A stretch of DNA of 64,000 nucleotides, from positions 1 through 64,000 of the forward strand of contig NZ_JABXKK010000068.1 of assembly GCF_017115045.1 (NCBI RefSeq), read 5' to 3'. The notes beneath the pieces were generated by a model, which had not been told where the DNA came from, did not search any database, and saw only the letters and a list, made by a program, of their open reading frames with translations. This DNA comes from Nostoc sp. NMS8. GTDB lineage: Bacteria > Cyanobacteriota > Cyanobacteriia > Cyanobacteriales > Nostocaceae. Shown here piece after piece: positions 55,545 through 63,805 of the stretch (position 1 is the first letter of the stretch; every line of letters begins with the position of its first letter). The position numbers and the translations under genes are program-made.

Positions 55545-55751
55545 ATGACTTTCAGTGATGTAGTTGAAGCAATTAAAAGTCTTTCCAGCGAAGAAAAGTT
55601 AGAAATTCAACTGTTATTGCAGCAATATCTACGGGAAGAAAAGCGTGAAGAGATTTATCAAAATTTTCAGGCGGCGCAAGTAGAACAGCAAAATAGTGAA
55701 CTAAAGTTTTCCTCGAATATCGATGAACTGAGACAACTGATAGAAGAGTAA
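55545..55751 (+). CDS. small antitoxin-like protein upstream of a RelE-type toxin
   Basis: A 68-residue helical protein: F-S-D-V-V-E-A-I-K-S-L-S-S-E-E-K-L-E-I-Q-L-L-L at the start and an acidic tail ending L-R-Q-L-I-E-E. The first motif is common in cyanobacterial antitoxins paired with RelE/YafQ-like toxins. Its stop overlaps the toxin start (TAATG), typical of translationally coupled toxin-antitoxin genes. The identification as antitoxin comes mainly from this context. Confidence 0.7.
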   Translation: MTFSDVVEAIKSLSSEEKLEIQLLLQQYLREEKREEIYQNFQAAQVEQQNSELKFSSNIDELRQLIEE

Positions 55752-56020
55752 TGTTAAAAGTAAGTTTCAATTCTTCATTTAAACGTGCTTTTAAAAAGCG
55801 AATTCAAAGGAATGTAGATTTAGAAGCACGGTTTTGGCAAAAGTTGGAGCAGTTTACAGCAGATCCATTTGAGCAGGGTTTGAAAACTCACAAATTGTCA
55901 GGTAAGCTTAAAGACTTATGGAGTTTTAGTATAGATTATGACGAAAGAGTAGTTTTTTACTTTACAGATGATGAAGATGCTGTGTTTGTAGATATCGGTA
56001 GTCACGATGATGTTTACTAA
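55751..56020 (+). CDS. RelE/YafQ-type toxin (mRNA interferase family)
   Basis: An 89-residue protein with the RelE fold pattern: F-N-S-S-F-K-R-A-F-K-K-R at the start, H-K-L-S-G-K-L-K-D-L-W-S-F-S-I-D-Y-D-E-R-V-V-F-Y-F in the centre, and V-D-I-G-S-H-D-D-V-Y at the end. The basic K-L-S-G-x-L and the late G-S-H-D are shared with YafQ-like endoribonucleases. It is preceded by its antitoxin and followed by a terminator, so the pair is intact. Confidence 0.85.
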   Translation: MLKVSFNSSFKRAFKKRIQRNVDLEARFWQKLEQFTADPFEQGLKTHKLSGKLKDLWSFSIDYDERVVFYFTDDEDAVFVDIGSHDDVY

Positions 56021-56059
56021 ATAAAATATATTAATAGGCAGATAAAAATCAATATTCAA

Positions 56060-56096
56060 AAAACGGTAGAAGACAAAACTTATCTACCGTTTTTTT
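56060..56096 (+). terminator. rho-independent terminator after the toxin gene
   Basis: AAACGGTAGA and TCTACCGTTT pair around AGACAAAACTTA, followed by T residues. The stem matches the clpC terminator about 630 bp upstream. Confidence 0.88.
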
Positions 56097-56252
56097 GTTG
56101 TCTATCAATACGACAAAAAGACAAACAGCAGATGAATCTAACCTTATCCCTTCTATAAATTCTGCTTCCCTGTTAATTATGCTCTGTCTGGGGGAAAACT
56201 GAGAATAGGCGCTTAAGTCACTGCAAGCAGTTGAGTGAGAGTAAAAAAGAGT

Positions 56253-59200
56253 ATGGATAGCGGTTCACAGATTGACAATATTCAAATTTTCATCAAAGTT
56301 ATTGGCAATAATATTAAACCGTGGAGGCTTCTTCTAGGAAGAGAGGTTATACATTTTGATGGAAGACAAGGAAAAGTTTTCTTGATAGACCCTCAAGGTT
56401 TACAAATAGGTGTAGAATTCACAAGTAGAGAAACAAATAGTTTTGGATTTAAAAAGAATTCTATACGTAAAATTTCCCAAATAAAAGAATGGAATAAAAT
56501 ATACCCACCCATAAGATATAAAGAAATTATTGAAATAACACAAACAAAAAAAGAAGAACCAAAAAGGGAAAAACAAAAGGATGGGAGCCTAGAACACCAG
56601 CTTAGAGAAAAAGATAGGCTTCCAAATAATATTGGTAGTAAGTCACAGATTAATAATATTAAAGATTTTGCAGAAATAGTTGGAAATAACTATAGCCTCT
56701 GGAAGCTTCTTCTACGAAGAGAAGTTGTGCATTTTGTCCGAGGAAGAGGACGAGTTTCGTTATTAGAAAATGACTGGTCAGAGATATGGGTAAGCTACCC
56801 AACTGTTGACGCTATGCCTTTTGATAAGACTGGTAATTATACTATCAAATATAAAAAACATACCTTCATTAAAGAATTTACTAATATAAATCCGCCCTTT
56901 TTTCTTGAAGAAATTACTGAGTCAATACAAAAGCCAAGAATTATTAGAAAACTTGATAATATAGCTGTGCAATTAGAGGAACAACGTCAGGAACGCACTT
57001 GCCTGGAACAGCAACGCAGAGAACAAGAAAGGCTTCGACTCGTAGTAGAGCAGGAAGAGAAAAAACGTAAACTAGAAGAACAACGTCAGGAACGCGCTCA
57101 CCTGGAACAGCAACGCAGAGAACAAGAAAGACTTCGACTCGTAGCAGAGCATGAAGAAAAAAAACGCAAACTAGAAGAACAACATCAGGAACGCGTTCGC
57201 CTTGAGCAAGAGCGCAGAGAAAAAGAGAGGCTCCGGCTCATAAAAATAGAAGAAGAACGACAAGAACGCGCTCGTCACGAAGCAGAAAAGCAAGGTTTGC
57301 TCAAGAGCTTAAAAGAAAAATTTGAGCAAGATTTCCTCAATGCTGATAACTTATATCAAGCCCAATGTACTGAACACATATCATTTCAAGAATACCAATA
57401 TGAAAAGTTAAGTTATGTGCAATCTTGGGTAAAAACCAACTTAAATACGTTACCTGATCTTGAGCAAGCAGCAGCAATTGGTGCTGTGGATGGTCATATA
57501 CAAGTAGTAGCACGGGCTGGAAGTGGCAAAACTTCAACTTTGGTAAATCGAGCTTTATTTTTGCAAAAACATTGTGGTGTTGCACCCAATGAAATATTAA
57601 TTTTAGCTTTCAATCGCAAGGCTGCGGAAGAAATACGAGAGCGCCTTACTCTACAATTACAAAGCTCTATTCCTCATGTAATGACTTTCCATGCATTAGC
57701 TTATGCTTTAGTTCATCCAGAAAAAAGCATTCTTTTTAATGAACCAGATGGACAACAGAACAAAGCCCAAGCTTTACAGACTGTAATTTATGAGTATCAC
57801 CGCAAGCCAGATGTTTATGAAAAAATTCGCGTTTTGATGATGGCGAACTTTCGTGAAGACTGGGAGCGCATTGCTTGGGGTGGTTATGATAAAAGTCCTG
57901 AAGAAATGTTACGTTACCGTCGCTCATTGCCAAGAGAAGGGCTTGACGGAAACTACTACAAGTCCTTTGGTGAGAAAGTAATTGCAAATTTTTTATTGGA
58001 ACACAATATTACATACAAATACGAGCGTAATTTTTGGTGGAATGACATTAATTATCGCCCTGATTTTGCAATTGGAGAAAATCAGGGAATAATTATTGAA
58101 TATTTTGGACTTGAATGTGATCCAGATTACGATATCATGTCGGAACAAAAGCGACAATATTGGCGAAATCATCCTAGCTGGCATTTTGTCGAATTATCCC
58201 CCACAACCCTCAGATTTGAGGGAGCAGAAGGTTTTTGTGCTTTACTTAAGCGATGTCTTAAAAGTTATGGTATGGAGTGCGATCGCTTGACTGAAGACGA
58301 GATTTGGAAGAAAATTAGACTTAGAGTTATAGACCGTTTTACCAAAGTAGTAGAAAGATTTATCCAGCGTTGTCGCAAACTGTCCCTCACTTCAGACAAA
58401 TTAGCGTCTCTCGTTGATAATCATGAGTGTGCTAGTGATGTCGAGCAACGTTTTTTAGAGCTTGCACAAAAGTATTATCAGTGCTATTTGCAACAGCTTC
58501 AGACAACAGGCGAGGATGATTTTGATGGACTAATGCAAAAAGCTGCCGCAGTTATCGCATCAGGACAAACCGTATTTCGCCGCAAATCTGGCACTGGTGA
58601 TTTAAAATGTCTTCGATACATACTCATTGATGAATATCAAGATTTTTCAGAACTCTTCCACCATTTAATAGAAGCAATTCGACAACAAAATCCTCAAGCA
58701 CAATTTTTCTGTGTTGGTGATGACTGGCAAGCAATTAATGGTTTTGCTGGTTCTGATCTTCGCTTTTACCAGAATTTCGCGCAGTTTTTCCAACCTTCGC
58801 AAAAACTCAATATAGCTACTAATTACCGTTCTGCTACTTCAATTGTCGATATCGGTAATACATTGATGCATGGATTGGGTACTCCTGCACGCGCCCATAA
58901 AGCCATATTTGGAACGGTTGAAATCGCTGATATGGGACAATTTGATCCAACTCCCAAGGAGCAAAAGGAGCATCCAGGAGACAGTATAACACCTGCTATA
59001 TTGCGCTTAGTAGACAAGGCTATCAAGGATAGAAAAAATGTAGTTTTACTCAGCCGCAAGAACAGTTTACCTTGGTATGTAAATTATGGTAAAGGTAGCT
59101 CAAAAGATAACGTACTCGACAACTTCTTAAACTTGGTACGCTCCTACCTTCCTGAAGAATCAAAAAAGGCTGTAAGCATATCAACCGCTCACAAGTATAA

Positions 59201-59762
59201 AGGTCTTCAGAATGATGTAGTTATAATACTTGATGCTGTCCCTCGTTGTTATCCATTAATACACCCTGATTTGATGTTTAGCCGTGTTTTCGGTGATAGC
59301 ATTGAGCAAGTAGTTGATGAGGAGCGTCGTCTTTTTTACGTTGCCTTAACTCGTGCAGTAGAGCATTTATTTATTATTACAGAAACTAAAAACTTGTCAC
59401 CTTTCCTTGAAGAATTAAAAAGTAGGAAAAGAATTAACTTACTTGATTGGTTAGATTATCCGCCTTTTGTTGGAAGCATACAGTGCATTACTGTTAAAGT
59501 GGGTAATCAGGCCGGAAAAGGTGGAAACGGCACTTACGCAATCAAACATTTACTTAATGCTGAAGGCTATACCTGGAGGACAATTGAATGGTCAGCTTGG
59601 TGTTGTACCTATCCTGCACAGGATTTCTCAATCCAACAATATTTTGATAACGCTCAGTGGATTTCTCACGCTGCTGGTATTGAAGTACGATTTTACGACG
59701 ATTTAGAGAATATGCTGGCAAAGTATTTTGTTGATCAAGGTAAATACATTGCCGTCATTTAA
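56253..59762 (+). CDS. UvrD-like helicase with embedded nuclease and duplicated N-terminal modules
   Basis: From ATG 56253, about 1169 residues (GTG at 56235 adds six). Two related modules (about 1-100 and 130-235) share (S/K)-S-Q-I-(D/N)-N-I and W-(R/K)-L-L-L-x-R-E-V-(I/V)-H-F. A Glu/Arg/Gln coiled coil with three near-identical repeats follows (about 245-360). The SF1A helicase core has Walker A A-G-S-G-K-T-S-T near 423, D-E-Y-Q-D near 792, T-A-H-K-Y-K-G-L-Q and F-Y-V-A-L-T-R-A. Between motifs Ia and II sits a PD-(D/E)xK-like insert: Y-R-P-D-F-A-I, I-I-I-E-Y-F-G, then a Lys-containing helix, a layout known in helicase IV-like proteins. A C-terminal domain of about 100 residues is unassigned. 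A role in DNA repair or phage defence is plausible. Confidence 0.85.
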   Translation: MDSGSQIDNIQIFIKVIGNNIKPWRLLLGREVIHFDGRQGKVFLIDPQGLQIGVEFTSRETNSFGFKKNSIRKISQIKEWNKIYPPIRYKEIIEITQTKKEEPKREKQKDGSLEHQLREKDRLPNNIGSKSQINNIKDFAEIVGNNYSLWKLLLRREVVHFVRGRGRVSLLENDWSEIWVSYPTVDAMPFDKTGNYTIKYKKHTFIKEFTNINPPFFLEEITESIQKPRIIRKLDNIAVQLEEQRQERTCLEQQRREQERLRLVVEQEEKKRKLEEQRQERAHLEQQRREQERLRLVAEHEEKKRKLEEQHQERVRLEQERREKERLRLIKIEEERQERARHEAEKQGLLKSLKEKFEQDFLNADNLYQAQCTEHISFQEYQYEKLSYVQSWVKTNLNTLPDLEQAAAIGAVDGHIQVVARAGSGKTSTLVNRALFLQKHCGVAPNEILILAFNRKAAEEIRERLTLQLQSSIPHVMTFHALAYALVHPEKSILFNEPDGQQNKAQALQTVIYEYHRKPDVYEKIRVLMMANFREDWERIAWGGYDKSPEEMLRYRRSLPREGLDGNYYKSFGEKVIANFLLEHNITYKYERNFWWNDINYRPDFAIGENQGIIIEYFGLECDPDYDIMSEQKRQYWRNHPSWHFVELSPTTLRFEGAEGFCALLKRCLKSYGMECDRLTEDEIWKKIRLRVIDRFTKVVERFIQRCRKLSLTSDKLASLVDNHECASDVEQRFLELAQKYYQCYLQQLQTTGEDDFDGLMQKAAAVIASGQTVFRRKSGTGDLKCLRYILIDEYQDFSELFHHLIEAIRQQNPQAQFFCVGDDWQAINGFAGSDLRFYQNFAQFFQPSQKLNIATNYRSATSIVDIGNTLMHGLGTPARAHKAIFGTVEIADMGQFDPTPKEQKEHPGDSITPAILRLVDKAIKDRKNVVLLSRKNSLPWYVNYGKGSSKDNVLDNFLNLVRSYLPEESKKAVSISTAHKYKGLQNDVVIILDAVPRCYPLIHPDLMFSRVFGDSIEQVVDEERRLFYVALTRAVEHLFIITETKNLSPFLEELKSRKRINLLDWLDYPPFVGSIQCITVKVGNQAGKGGNGTYAIKHLLNAEGYTWRTIEWSAWCCTYPAQDFSIQQYFDNAQWISHAAGIEVRFYDDLENMLAKYFVDQGKYIAVI

Positions 59763-59803
59763 AATGTGAGAATATAAAGAATCATTGGGAGGAATCAATC
59801 GTC

Positions 59804-60355
59804 ATGAGTGTGATAGTTGCTAAGTGGACGATTGACGAATATCACCGCATGATTGACGCTGGCATTTTGAGCGATCGCAAAGTTGAACTACTCAAAGGAG
59901 AAATTGTCGAAATGTCGCCCGAAGGAGAGCCTCACGCTTATAGTAGTGGTGAAGCTGGTGACTATCTAGCAAAGTTATTAGCTGAACGTGCCAAAATTCG
60001 TCATGCTAAACCAATTACCCTACCCAACGATTCGGAACCAGAACCAGATATTGCCATTGTTCAACCTTTAGGACGCGAGTATCGACAACATCATCCCTAT
60101 CCAGAAAATATTTTCTGGTTGATTGAGTACTCTAACTCTAGTTTAGAAAAAGATTTAGAGACAAAAAGCAAAATCTATGCAGAAGCAGATATTTTAGAAT
60201 ATTGGGTTGTTAATCTAAAAAAGTTACACCTGATAGTATTTCGAGAAGTCTTAGATGGAGAATACGCAACAAAACTGACATTAGCTGGGGGAGCAATTCA
60301 ACCGCTTGCATTCCCAAATATTTTTGTTGCTGTGGAACAAATTATTAACAGCTAA
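59804..60355 (+). CDS. Uma2-family endonuclease-like protein
   Basis: A 183-residue protein of the Uma2 (DUF820) family, a PD-(D/E)xK fold very abundant in cyanobacteria. Motifs: E-Y-H-R-M-I-D-A-G-I-L-S-D-R-K-V-E-L-L-K-G-E-I, E-P-D-I-A-I-V near residue 86, W-L-I-E-Y-S-N-S-S-L-E-K-D-L-E-T-K, and Y-W-V-V-N-L. Asp, Glu and Lys of the nuclease site are present. Cellular role is unknown for the family. It starts 41 bp after the helicase gene and may share its transcript, though Uma2 genes are often solitary. Confidence 0.88.
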   Translation: MSVIVAKWTIDEYHRMIDAGILSDRKVELLKGEIVEMSPEGEPHAYSSGEAGDYLAKLLAERAKIRHAKPITLPNDSEPEPDIAIVQPLGREYRQHHPYPENIFWLIEYSNSSLEKDLETKSKIYAEADILEYWVVNLKKLHLIVFREVLDGEYATKLTLAGGAIQPLAFPNIFVAVEQIINS

Positions 60356-60424
60356 GAGAATTTACAGCTTTTAGTATCTCTTTGAACATACGCTTGGGTT
60401 AAGGGCTACTGGCAACAATTTTGG

Positions 60425-60462
60425 GTTTTCGAGACGCGATAAATCGCCGTCTCTACAAGTAT
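60425..60462. repeat. GAGACGCGATAAATCGCCGT repeat
   Basis: A near match of the stretch around 25991, containing GAGACG..CGTCTC and CGAT..ATCG pairs. It lies between the Uma2 gene and the convergent DUF2330 gene and could end either transcript. Confidence 0.55.
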
Positions 60463-60608
60463 TTTAGGTTTATCTGAACTGTATTGTGGTATAGGGTTAA
60501 TTCATATTTGTTGATAATTTTACTCAACCTAAATCCTTGCCTACTAAGGCTTGTATCTTACCAAGCAAGGATTATTTAGAACTTGTTCCTATACCGTAAC
60601 CATTGCTT

Positions 60609-61991
60609 TTAATACAATCCTACCCAGGACAATAAATTTTCCCACCAAGAATATCTCAAATTACCGACACTCAGGTTCATTTTGTTACGAATGTCTTGGA
60701 TTTTCCAGTTGGTTAGTTTAGCTAAAGTTTGCGCTTCTTGCTCAAAACGCTTGGGCAAAGACCGTTTATATTCTCTACCCGCCTGACATTTGAGTTCCCC
60801 TTGGAACGGATGTTGCAAAACATAACGCCCTTGGAAAGATTCTCTGTTGGCAGTTTGTTGAAATATCAAATCTTCAGGGAATTTGTCGCGGGTGTAGCGG
60901 ACATGCAGTCGAGATATGAAGACATTATTACTTCTGGGAAAGGGACGACGAAAGCCGGGGCTGACTGGCACATCGCTTGCAGAATTATCATCTAGCCAAA
61001 ATACGCCTGCTTGCTTGAGTTCCTCTGGGGTTAGAGGTTCAGCAGAACAAGGATCGCAACTACTCATATCCCAAGCGTATTCTAAAAAACCAACTTTCCT
61101 ATCTTCTTTGGTGTAGGCAGTTTGAAACATGGATTTGTAGAATTCTCCAAATTCTTCTTTGACAAACAAGGGAATATTCACGTCGGAGGGAATTTTCACA
61201 GTCCGGTAGTTGGTGATTTCTGCCTGTCCTTGAGGTGAGAGAATGTAGACAATCAAATCCTGCTCTTTTGTGGCATTGATCATACCCAAACGAATTGGCA
61301 GCATGAATTTAGGCGATTGGTAAGAAATTTGTAGCGGACGGAGGAACTGGTAGCCAGATTGCTCGAATTTATCTAAGTTAACTTTGGCAACAAAGAATTT
61401 CATTGAGGAGCGAATATAAGGCTGAAGTAACTGTTTCGCACCTCTGGGAATTTTGTAACCATTGCGTTTGAGCCAAGTTTCGAGTCCGCCAGATTCTTTC
61501 GCACTGAGGATCACAATGTCATATTCGCCAACATTGAAACGAGCTTCGACTGTTACGCCTAAACTAGCATCGCCTCTTGCATTCCCAGCCTCACTTCTAG
61601 CGGCAGTTGGCGCTGGTACTGCATCCATCCGATCGTAATTACCTACTGGGGCACAGGGATCTGAGTCAAAATATTCTACCAATCGCGGCGCACTAAAAGC
61701 ATCTAAGCGCTCGATAATCTTGGGTTCAGTCACGTGAACTTGTTCTTTTTGCAGCACCGTTGGCACTGGTATTACTATTGCAAAATCTTTGACTTCGCCT
61801 TGAAAGTCGTTTGCCATTGTTAGGATAGTGTGATCGCCATCGCGCGCTATTACTACCTGAGAAGCTTTGTTATACAGTTTTGTATCAGCTTTAGCTACAT
61901 AAAATCCACAAAATGCCCAAGCTGCGGGTGCAAACCACAAAACAGCTACAATTGCTAACAATAATGGTGTTAAAAGTCGAAAATACTTCAT
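60609..61991 (-). CDS. secreted DUF2330 protein
   Basis: A 460-residue exported protein. The signal peptide M-K-Y-F-R-L-L-T-P-L-L-L-A-I-V-A ends near A-W-A-F-C-G-F-Y-V. The mature part contains A-S-Q-V-V-I-A-R-D-G-D-H-T-I-L-T-M, F-A-I-V-I-P-V-P and E-Y-F-D-S-D-P-C-A-P, the DUF2330 pattern. A later cysteine cluster lies in S-S-C-D-P-C-S-A-E-P. Function is unknown. It starts 4 bp after the stop of the RnfD-like membrane gene, so the two form an operon and may act together at the membrane. Confidence 0.87.
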   Translation of the reverse strand: MKYFRLLTPLLLAIVAVLWFAPAAWAFCGFYVAKADTKLYNKASQVVIARDGDHTILTMANDFQGEVKDFAIVIPVPTVLQKEQVHVTEPKIIERLDAFSAPRLVEYFDSDPCAPVGNYDRMDAVPAPTAARSEAGNARGDASLGVTVEARFNVGEYDIVILSAKESGGLETWLKRNGYKIPRGAKQLLQPYIRSSMKFFVAKVNLDKFEQSGYQFLRPLQISYQSPKFMLPIRLGMINATKEQDLIVYILSPQGQAEITNYRTVKIPSDVNIPLFVKEEFGEFYKSMFQTAYTKEDRKVGFLEYAWDMSSCDPCSAEPLTPEELKQAGVFWLDDNSASDVPVSPGFRRPFPRSNNVFISRLHVRYTRDKFPEDLIFQQTANRESFQGRYVLQHPFQGELKCQAGREYKRSLPKRFEQEAQTLAKLTNWKIQDIRNKMNLSVGNLRYSWWENLLSWVGLY

Positions 61992-61995
61992 TATT

Positions 61996-62865
61996 TTATA
62001 CCTCTACTTTTTTAGCGCTAAGTAAGAAATTCACCTCTGCTTTCTCATCTCCCTCATCTTCTTCTTGCCAAGCAAACTTTGGGGCTAACCAGAGAACATC
62101 TATCAAGACGCTTAAAGGTGCAAGGGCAAACAGCGCCCAGAAAACTGCTGTGGAAATAAAGAAATAATTTCGCAGGATAAAGGTTAATCCAGCGATGCAG
62201 ATTGCCCAAACGACACGCCCAATTCGAGAATTAGGGATTGATCGCGGATCTGTAATCATAAATAGGGCGAACAGCAGCAAAGATCCACTCATCAATCGAT
62301 GCCAGTAAACATCCCAAGTCCAACCCAGCCAGAGATTGCGAATGGCTTCTAGCAAAGAGTAAGAACCCAAAAAAGCTGCTGTGGTGTCCCAACGACCAAT
62401 GCGCTGCAAAATCATGCCGCCAGTGCCGAGAAATAATAGCCCATACCACCACTCTTCACCCCATTGTCCCGGCGAAACCCAAGCATCGGGGGTGAGAATC
62501 AAGGCAGATATGATGCCAAAGTTGGCGGGATTGAAGAAATGCTTATCGCCGACTCGGAAGATAAATTTGCTGGCGATCGCCATTGCTGCCGCGATCGCCA
62601 TTGTCGTCCAATGATCAGCTCGTAACAGTAAACTTAATCCCAGTGAGGTAATTAAAGCACTGCGAAGATTGGGCATTTGTTTTTTGTCATTTGCTAATGA
62701 CCAATGACCAATGACTAACGACAAGATCCATTGAGTTGCTAAACTTGTGGCGATCGCTACCCCAATCAATTCTGGCCGCAGCGTCCAATCTCGTGTACCG
62801 ATTCCCAAGACTAGGAACAAGCCGAGAAATAGAATTTGATAATCTCGTATATCTTTGAGCAACAT
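61996..62865 (-). CDS. RnfD/NqrB-like membrane protein
   Basis: A 289-residue protein with about eight to ten helices. K-H-F-F-N-P-A-N-F-G matches the NqrB/RnfD family segment, in which a Thr or Ser nearby carries covalent FMN in true Rnf/Nqr subunits. Other Rnf genes are absent, so a full sodium/proton-pumping complex cannot be inferred. Residues near 50-65 (L-V-I-G-H-W-S-L-A-N-D) are encoded by a copy of the ATTGGTCATTAG-type repeat, apparently an in-frame repeat insertion. It is followed closely by the DUF2330 gene. Confidence 0.8.
   Translation of the reverse strand: MLLKDIRDYQILFLGLFLVLGIGTRDWTLRPELIGVAIATSLATQWILSLVIGHWSLANDKKQMPNLRSALITSLGLSLLLRADHWTTMAIAAAMAIASKFIFRVGDKHFFNPANFGIISALILTPDAWVSPGQWGEEWWYGLLFLGTGGMILQRIGRWDTTAAFLGSYSLLEAIRNLWLGWTWDVYWHRLMSGSLLLFALFMITDPRSIPNSRIGRVVWAICIAGLTFILRNYFFISTAVFWALFALAPLSVLIDVLWLAPKFAWQEEDEGDEKAEVNFLLSAKKVEV
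62691..62725. repeat. TAATGACCAATGACC repeat inside a coding region
   Basis: TAATGACCAATGACCAATGA followed by CTAACGACAAG is the same unit that fills the lysA-cdaA spacer near 50400. Here it is read in frame by the RnfD-like gene. Confidence 0.75.
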
Positions 62866-63069
62866 TAATCTGTAAATTCCGGGATTACCCGTAGATTTCT
62901 CATCAATTTAGACGAGAGTTCGCTGTAATAACATTGCTGTTACAGATTTTGTTACAAAATAAGATAGTTAAGTCTAAAAGTCCCCAATTGTTATAGATAT
63001 AGATTTCAAATTGGACAGTTTTGAGAAATGAATGTATAAAATTTCTTAAAATCTACGGAAATACTCAAG

Positions 63070-63750
63070 ATGCAATTTGCGCCTCTATTCCCAATTTTCT
63101 ACCGCATTCTCCAGCCGAGTTTTCCCAACTGCCTTTGGCGTGGAAATTCTCAGACTAAAGCGATCGCACTCACATTCGATGATGGGCCACATCCCCAATA
63201 CACACCTGAAGTCTTGGCTGTATTAGATCGTTACAAGATTACAGCGAGTTTTTTTTGGTTGGGTGTTTGTGTTAACCGTTCACCAGCCATTGCAAAAGCG
63301 GTTAGCGATCGCGGACACTGGATCGGATTGCATGGCTACGATCATCGCTCTTTTCCCATGCTTTCCCCAAATGACTTAAAGGAAACTTTAAAACAAACCC
63401 AAGCTGCTATCTACAACGCCTGCAATCTGCAACCCGAACAGGTGCGAGATGTCCGCCCCCCCAATGGTTTATTTACACCTGCTACTTTAAATTTTTTTTC
63501 TCAGTGGAATTACCGCCCAGTTATGTGGAGCGTTGTCCCAGAAGACTGGGTACGTCCAGGTGTAACCACTGTGGTAGAGCGAATTATGCAGCAGGTTAAA
63601 AATGGTTCAATAATTGTTTTGCATGATGGTGCTTGCGGTGGACAAGATGTTGCTGCCACAATTCAAATTCTCATTCCGCAACTACTACAACAAGGTTATG
63701 AGTTTGTGAGCATTGATAATCTGTGGCAGCAAGTTAAGACCATACTTTAG
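63070..63750 (+). CDS. polysaccharide deacetylase (NodB domain)
   Basis: A 226-residue carbohydrate esterase family 4 protein. Motif 1 is L-T-F-D-D-G-P-H-P (catalytic and metal Asp) near residues 36-44. Motif 2 is H-G-Y-D-H-R-S (two metal His), motif 3 is R-P-P-N-G-L-F, and the late I-V-L-H-D-G is motif 5. Such enzymes remove acetyl groups from chitin, peptidoglycan or exopolysaccharide. There is no clear signal peptide; the N-terminus is only mildly hydrophobic. The substrate is open. Confidence 0.9.
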   Translation: MQFAPLFPIFYRILQPSFPNCLWRGNSQTKAIALTFDDGPHPQYTPEVLAVLDRYKITASFFWLGVCVNRSPAIAKAVSDRGHWIGLHGYDHRSFPMLSPNDLKETLKQTQAAIYNACNLQPEQVRDVRPPNGLFTPATLNFFSQWNYRPVMWSVVPEDWVRPGVTTVVERIMQQVKNGSIIVLHDGACGGQDVAATIQILIPQLLQQGYEFVSIDNLWQQVKTIL

Positions 63751-63805
63751 TCTTAGCCTGTCAAGTTAAATCAAAATGTGGTGTTAGCGTGTTCGACATT
63801 AAAGT

